Origin: Opitutaceae bacterium
Lineage (GTDB): Bacteria; Verrucomicrobiota; Verrucomicrobiia; Opitutales; Opitutaceae
DNA length: 17,685 bases
Direction of reading: 5' to 3'
Assembly: GCA_005786775.1 (NCBI GenBank)
Contig: SYDD01000091.1
Location: 1-17,685, forward strand
Both the position numbers and the translations under genes were made by a program. The notes beneath the pieces were generated by a model. That model was not told the DNA's origin, did not search any database, and saw only the letters and a list, made by a program, of their open reading frames with translations. Below, in pieces: positions 13,625 through 17,685 of this stretch (its first letter is position 1; every line of letters starts with the position of its first letter).

Positions 13625-14512
13625 TCAGCCCCGGAACGGAGCGGTCAGCCCGGGCGGAAGCTCCGGCGTCGCCCCGCGCCGCGTGCAGACGAAGGCCGCC
13701 ACCTCGGTCGCCCGCTCAAGAATCGTCGCCGGCGCCCAGGCCCGGAGCAGCCCCAACGCGAAGGCCGCCGTGAAGGCATCGCCCGCCCCCACGGTGTCTG
13801 CCACCTCGACCCGCACGCCCGGATGCTCCACCCACGCGCCGTCGACCAGCGCGAGGCTGCCGCGTTCGCCCCGGGTGTGGATCACCGCCCGCAAGGGATA
13901 CGCCGCGGCCAAGGCCGCCAAGGCCGCCCGCTCCTCGGCGGGCAACCCCAGCTGTGCCCCCAGCACCGGCAGCTCAGTCTCGTTGACCTTGAGCACGTTG
14001 GCTCGCGCCAAGGACGAGCGCAGGACTTCCGGGGAATGGTAGTGCTGGCGGAGGTTGACGTCGAAGATCCGCAGCGCCGTCGCCGGGGTGGCGTCCAGCA
14101 GGGCGGCGATCGCCGCCCGCGCGCCGGAGGTCCGCTGGGCCAGCGAGCCGAAGCACACCGCGTCCGCCGCCGCCAACGCGGCGCGGCCGGCGGGCCCGGC
14201 CTCGAGGCGGTCCCACGCCACGCCCTCGTGGATGGTGTAGCGGGGATGCCCGCCGGCTTCCATCGCCACCGAGACCGTCCCGGTGGGAGCGGCCGGATCG
14301 ACCGCGATCGCGTCGCGGGGCAGGCCGAGTTCGCGCAAGCGGTCCAGCAGGGCGCGCCCCAGCTCGTCGTTCCCCACCCGTGAGACGACGCGACCCTCGG
14401 CGCCGAGGGCGGCCGCGTGGAAGGCAAAGTTCGCCGGAGCGCCCCCGAGTTGCCGCCCGGAAGGGAGCAGGTCCCAGAGTACCTCGCCAAGGCCGACGCA
14501 GCGCAGCGGCAT
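13625..14512 (-). CDS. PfkB-family carbohydrate kinase, fructokinase-like
   Basis: 295 aa from the ATG at 14512. The N-terminal GLGEVLWDLLPSG (7-19) with QLGGAPANFA (21-30) is typical of bacterial fructokinases. FDVNLRQHYH (150-159) and VNETEL (176-181) are the central kinase motifs, and DTVGAGDAF (239-247) is the PfkB signature with catalytic base Asp245 and the anion hole. It would phosphorylate a sugar, probably fructose or a related ketose, with ATP in the cytoplasm. A GTG at 14533 overlapping the transporter stop as GTGA would add seven residues; I chose the ATG because the family begins right there, but coupling through the GTG is possible. It lies between the MFS transporter and the dehydrogenase genes. 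Confidence 0.88.
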   Translation of the reverse strand: MPLRCVGLGEVLWDLLPSGRQLGGAPANFAFHAAALGAEGRVVSRVGNDELGRALLDRLRELGLPRDAIAVDPAAPTGTVSVAMEAGGHPRYTIHEGVAWDRLEAGPAGRAALAAADAVCFGSLAQRTSGARAAIAALLDATPATALRIFDVNLRQHYHSPEVLRSSLARANVLKVNETELPVLGAQLGLPAEERAALAALAAAYPLRAVIHTRGERGSLALVDGAWVEHPGVRVEVADTVGAGDAFTAAFALGLLRAWAPATILERATEVAAFVCTRRGATPELPPGLTAPFRG

Positions 14513-14529
14513 CGCGGACCGGCGACGGA

Positions 14530-16050
14530 TCACTCCTTCTCAGCCTCGGACTTCGGCTCCGGCAGGAACTGAGTGAGGAGCGCCCCGGCCAGCACGTAGG
14601 CCCCGGCCACGCAGGCACCCACGAGGGCGACCCGCGCGGGATCGGGCTTGTCGGAGGCGGAAAGAGTGAGGGTGATCCAGGCCGCGGCCGTGCCAATGAC
14701 GCGGCCGCCGATGTTGGCCGCGAAGCTCTCGCCGGTGCCGCGCAGGTGCACCGGAAATACCAGCGGGATGTAGTTCCCCCAGAAGCTGAACTGCGCCACT
14801 GTGAGGAACCCGGCGATGAAAATGCCAATCTTGATCGGCGTGAGACTGCCGGGGTCCCCGAGCTGGGTGGAGACCCACCAGAAGTAGAGCGGGACGAAAA
14901 GCAGGGCGGGAATCTGGAAGAGTCGCAGCAGGGTTCGCCGGGAGACGATGGCGACGGCAAGCATCGCGAGGGCGAAGCGGCCGGCGAGGCCGCCGATCTC
15001 CTGCCAGAGCGTGACCCCGGCCACCAACTGGTCGCTCGCGTTGCCGGCCGCCTGTCGCTGCTCACGCTGCGCGACCGGATCAGGTTTACCCGCGGCCTTG
15101 GCCGCCGCGAGCGCCGCGCCACCCTTCTCCTTCGCGACCGCGATTACGGCCGAGTGGCCGGCCTCCACCGGAGTACCAAGCCGCTGGGCACCGAGGATCT
15201 GCGGGAGCTGCTGGATCGCGCCAAATGCAATGCCGTAGCTGGAAGCGAACACCAACGTGGTCAGGATGGTGGTCTTGCGCAGCTCGGGCGCAAATAGCGC
15301 CCTGATGCTCGGGCGGCGGAGGGTACCGCTCTCCCGCTTGCGCTGCCAGATGGGCGATTCGGGCAGGAACGGGCGGATGAGAATGAGGGGCAGCGCTGGG
15401 AAGACGCCTGAGATCAGAGTGTAGCGCCACGCCTCGTGGCCGCCATGGATCGCGGGCAGGTCAGCCGCCCACTTGGCCGCGATGATATTTGCTCCCGCCA
15501 CCAACAGGCCACCAAAAGACGAGAACGCTTGGGTGTAGCCGAGCACCTTTTCGCGCTGCACCGGATTGGTGAACAGTTCCGCCAGCCACGCCACCGCCGC
15601 CACAAACTCGACGCACACCCCAATGAAGACGAGGCAGCGGTAGAAAAGCAGTTGTTCGAGGGAGGTTGCGAACCCCGCCGCGAACGCCGCGAAGGCGTAC
15701 AACAAAATGCTGAAGGTGAGTACCCGCCGCCGCCCCAGCAGGTCCGTGAGGTACCCGCCCAGCAGGCCGAAGACGCCACCCGCGATCGCCGGGACAAAAA
15801 ACAGGGTCCGCGCCCACTTCACGTACTCCTCGCCGCCGGGCGACCAAAGCGCCGCGGCCCGCGCCCGCTCCATCCCACTCGCTACTAGCTGCTCCACCAG
15901 CGGCGCGCTCAGCGAGGCCATCGCCGGCTTGATGATCAACGGGAGCATTAGCAGCTCGTAGATATCGAACGCGAAGCCAATCGCGGCGATGATGCAGATG
16001 AGCCACGCGGTGCGGTTCAGCGGGCTGGGGGCGGAGGCGCTGGGGTTCAT
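14530..16050 (-). CDS. MFS transporter, likely sugar or polyol uptake
   Basis: 506 aa with about twelve membrane helices. MFS motif A is present between TM2 and TM3 as GGYLTDLLGRRRVL (98-111), and PFLPESPIWQ (227-236) follows TM6 as in metabolite and sugar porters. LRGTGESFAANIGGRVIG marks the second-half core. Two loops are enlarged: about 41-80 after TM1, and about 318-380 after TM7, which is rich in Ala/Lys/Gln. The long TM7-TM8 loop is not typical of the basic MFS fold and may be extracytoplasmic. Substrate is not deducible from sequence; the downstream kinase and dehydrogenase suggest a sugar or sugar alcohol. The ATG at 16050 is 14 residues before the first hydrophobic segment; an upstream extension in frame looks non-coding. 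Confidence 0.9.
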   Translation of the reverse strand: MNPSASAPSPLNRTAWLICIIAAIGFAFDIYELLMLPLIIKPAMASLSAPLVEQLVASGMERARAAALWSPGGEEYVKWARTLFFVPAIAGGVFGLLGGYLTDLLGRRRVLTFSILLYAFAAFAAGFATSLEQLLFYRCLVFIGVCVEFVAAVAWLAELFTNPVQREKVLGYTQAFSSFGGLLVAGANIIAAKWAADLPAIHGGHEAWRYTLISGVFPALPLILIRPFLPESPIWQRKRESGTLRRPSIRALFAPELRKTTILTTLVFASSYGIAFGAIQQLPQILGAQRLGTPVEAGHSAVIAVAKEKGGAALAAAKAAGKPDPVAQREQRQAAGNASDQLVAGVTLWQEIGGLAGRFALAMLAVAIVSRRTLLRLFQIPALLFVPLYFWWVSTQLGDPGSLTPIKIGIFIAGFLTVAQFSFWGNYIPLVFPVHLRGTGESFAANIGGRVIGTAAAWITLTLSASDKPDPARVALVGACVAGAYVLAGALLTQFLPEPKSEAEKE

Positions 16051-16177
16051 AGGACGCCGCAGGCTGCGGACAACCCCGGCGCCACTCAAGCGGGGAAACG
16101 GTTTTTCCGGGCGGTTCCCGCCGCCGGATTTGACCCACGTCCCCGGGTCCTCACGCTCCCGCCAGCTCCTTCCGCCC
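16051..16177. promoter_or_regulatory. Divergent promoter region of the sugar operon and PQQ-type gene
   Basis: 127 bases between the two start codons. No convincing -10/-35 pair is visible in either direction. The only marked element is GGAAA-CGGTT-TTTCC (16094-16108), containing AAAC-G-GTTT around its centre. AAACGNTTT-type cores are common in LacI-family operators, so it may control the sugar transporter operon 44 bases away. This is a guess from pattern only; no LacI-type gene is in the window. Confidence 0.3.
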
Positions 16178-17548
16178 ATGCGCCACCCCACCCTGCTCCT
16201 CGCACTCGCCACCCTCGCTCTCACCCCCACCAAGGCTGCCGCCCCGCATTGGCCAGTCTGGCGCGGCCCCGCCAACGACGGCACCGCCCCCGGCGCCACG
16301 CCGCCGCTCGTCTGGAGCGAGACCCGCAACGTGGCCTGGAAAGTGCCGGTCGCCGGCCTGGGGTTTTCCACCCCCATCGTTTGGGGCGACCGCCTCTACC
16401 TGCTCACCGCCGTCGAGACGACCGAGGAGGGTCCCGCCCGGCCCGCCGCCGCCGAGCCGACCCCGCCGCCCCCAGGTAAGGGCCCCGGCCGCGACGGCAA
16501 GGGCAAGCGCGGAGGCCCCCCGGGCTTCGGCGGCGGCCCCAACCCCACCCGCTTCCACGAGTTCATCGTCCTCGCCCTCGACCGCGCCACCGGCGCGACG
16601 GTCTGGCAGCGTACCGCCCGCCGCGAGGTGCCCCACGAGGGCAAGCATGCCACCAACAGCTTCGCCTCCGGCTCGCCCGTTACCGACGGCACCCGTCTCT
16701 ACGCCTCCTTCGGCTCCCGCGGGGTGTATTGCTACGACCTACAGGGGAACAAGGTCTGGGAAAAGGACCTCGGCGACATGCGCACCCGCGGCACGTTCGG
16801 CGAAGGTGCCTCCCCAGCCCTCGCCGGGGACACCCTCCTCGTCACCTGGGACCACGAGGAGAGTTCGTTCATCGTCGGGCTCGACGCCCGCACCGGCACG
16901 GAGCGCTGGCGCCGGCCCCGCGAGGAGCGCTCCTCCTGGTCGACCCCCATCATCGTCACGGTCGAGGGCCGCCTACAGGCCATCGTCGCCGCCGCCGGTC
17001 GCACCCGCAGCTACGACCCCGCGACCGGCGAGGTGATTTGGGAGGCCGCCGGGCTAACGGAGAACGTGATCCCCACGCCCGTCATCGGCCACGGGATGGT
17101 CTACCTCGCCAGCGGCTTCCGTGGGAACGCGATCCAGGCGGTGAAGCTGACCGCGCGCGGGGACGTTACCGACACGCCTGCCGTCGTCTGGAGCGTGCGC
17201 AAGAGCGCCCCCTACGTGCCCTCGCCAGTGCTCTCGGGCGAGCGGCTGTACGTGGGTAAGAGCAACGACGCCTTCCTCTCTTGCCTCAACGCGCTTACCG
17301 GAGAGGTGCACTACCAAGACCAGCGCCTCGAGGGCGTCCGCGGGGTCTACGCATCCCCCGTCGCGGCACGCGGCCACGTATTCATCGTAGGCCGGGAGGG
17401 TACGACGCTCGTGATCCGCGATGACACGCGCTACGAGGTGATCTCCTCGAATGTACTGGACGACCGCTTCGACGCCTCGCCCGTAATGCTTGGGCGAGAC
17501 CTCTACCTGCGCGGCCATCGCCACCTGTATTGCCTGCGCGAGGGCTAA
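16178..17548 (+). CDS. Secreted PQQ-repeat (BamB/quinoprotein-like) beta-propeller protein
   Basis: 456 aa. A signal peptide covers about residues 1-21 and ends after KAA. HWPVWRGPANDG (24-35) is the conserved opening of this PQQ-like WD-type group, followed by blades such as LALDRATGATVWQR, GLDARTGTERWRR, SYDPATGEVIWE and CLNALTGEVHYQD, each with the AxTGxxxW pattern. The propeller is probably seven- or eight-bladed and extracytoplasmic. No catalytic residues of alcohol-type quinoprotein dehydrogenases are apparent, so it may be a scaffold or binding protein. Residues about 85-125 are a Pro/Gly/Lys-rich low-complexity insertion between early blades. In-frame ATGs further upstream overlap the MFS gene antisense and add a non-hydrophobic leader, so the ATG at 16178 is chosen. 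Substrate and partner unknown. Confidence 0.9.
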   Translation: MRHPTLLLALATLALTPTKAAAPHWPVWRGPANDGTAPGATPPLVWSETRNVAWKVPVAGLGFSTPIVWGDRLYLLTAVETTEEGPARPAAAEPTPPPPGKGPGRDGKGKRGGPPGFGGGPNPTRFHEFIVLALDRATGATVWQRTARREVPHEGKHATNSFASGSPVTDGTRLYASFGSRGVYCYDLQGNKVWEKDLGDMRTRGTFGEGASPALAGDTLLVTWDHEESSFIVGLDARTGTERWRRPREERSSWSTPIIVTVEGRLQAIVAAAGRTRSYDPATGEVIWEAAGLTENVIPTPVIGHGMVYLASGFRGNAIQAVKLTARGDVTDTPAVVWSVRKSAPYVPSPVLSGERLYVGKSNDAFLSCLNALTGEVHYQDQRLEGVRGVYASPVAARGHVFIVGREGTTLVIRDDTRYEVISSNVLDDRFDASPVMLGRDLYLRGHRHLYCLREG

Positions 17549-17549
17549 G

Positions 17550-17573
17550 GTCCGGATTCGGACGATGCTCGTC
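17550..17573. terminator. Overlapping small hairpins just after the PQQ-type gene
   Basis: GTCCG-GATT-CGGAC (17550-17563) begins one base after the stop codon, and GACGA-TGC-TCGTC (17561-17573) overlaps it, so the two stems are mutually exclusive. In addition CGATGCTCG (17563-17571) recurs inverted as CGAGCATCG at 17673-17681. No T-run follows, so termination is only suggested by position. Confidence 0.3.
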
Positions 17574-17652
17574 GGACGGCGCAGCCTCGACCGCGCGCCG
17601 CCCATCCCCTCCGCTGCGCCATCCCGCTCGCCCGTCCCACCCCTTTACGGGC

Positions 17653-17685
17653 TCAGGGCAGACCGAGATGGCCGAGCATCGATGC
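17653..17685 (-). CDS. Possible C-terminal end of a leftward gene
   Basis: The last 33 bases read on the minus strand as ASMLGHLGLP followed by TGA (17653-17655). The Leu/Gly-rich ending is protein-like, and a convergent gene after the PQQ-type gene would fit the hairpins at 17550-17573. Ten codons cannot prove coding or identify a family. Confidence 0.25.
   Translation of the reverse strand, partial: ASMLGHLGLP

Noticed and set aside
15989..16177. 63-residue N-terminal extension of the PQQ-type protein
   Set aside because: It overlaps the start of the divergent MFS gene and would bury the signal peptide inside the protein.
16051..16377. Upstream extension of the MFS frame
   Set aside because: It runs antisense into the PQQ-type gene, is Arg/Gly-rich and has no membrane segment; the ATG at 16050 fits MFS proteins.
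1..17685. tRNA, rRNA, CRISPR arrays, transposases, phage genes, toxin-antitoxin pairs
   Set aside because: I looked for cloverleaf-like segments, regularly spaced repeats, terminal inverted repeats with recombinase genes and small gene pairs on both strands and found none that could be supported.

Overview
The window is high-GC bacterial chromosome with tightly packed genes, many joined by ATGA or TGATG stop/start overlaps. Few starts have a recognisable Shine-Dalgarno sequence. The gene set suggests a Verrucomicrobiota member, probably Opitutaceae-like: an S46 dipeptidyl-peptidase, a Gfo/Idh/MocA dehydrogenase beside a PfkB sugar kinase, a PQQ-repeat secreted protein, a CusF-SCO1 fusion, and heme A synthase genes. 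This assignment is inference from family content, not from a marker gene. No rRNA, tRNA, CRISPR array, transposase or phage gene was seen.

Layout. 1-113: the 3' end of an M19 membrane dipeptidase (+). 124-702: a DJ-1/PfpI protein (-). 1061-5849: a cytochrome oxidase maturation locus arranged divergently. Leftward run SCO1 lipoprotein, a membrane-anchored protein with two HLHP modules, and an isoprenylcysteine-methyltransferase-like membrane protein. Rightward run ctaA (heme A synthase), ctaB (heme O synthase) and a DUF420 membrane protein. Together they would supply copper and heme A to a cytochrome aa3/caa3 oxidase whose subunits are not in the window. 5872-6689: a small alpha/beta protein and a Cys-rich small protein (-); the latter has a good promoter that would give a leaderless mRNA. 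6772-9281: a NarX/DegS-type soluble three-PAS histidine kinase and its NarL/FixJ response regulator (-), preceded by an AT-rich, palindrome-rich control region at about 9282-9696. 9697-9981: a LysR-type protein reduced to its DNA-binding domain, divergent from an exported S46 dipeptidyl-peptidase (10135-12321). 12375-16050: an apparent sugar or polyol utilisation operon (MFS transporter, PfkB fructokinase-like kinase, Gfo/Idh/MocA dehydrogenase, all -). 16178-17548: a secreted PQQ-type beta-propeller (+). The last 33 bases may be the tail of another leftward gene.

Most of the window is well-known housekeeping or accessory metabolism. The least explained items are the duplicated H-x12-HLHP protein in the SCO1 operon, the Cys-rich small protein with its leaderless promoter embedded in an inverted repeat, the LysR protein without a ligand domain, and the AT-rich palindromic region upstream of the histidine kinase.
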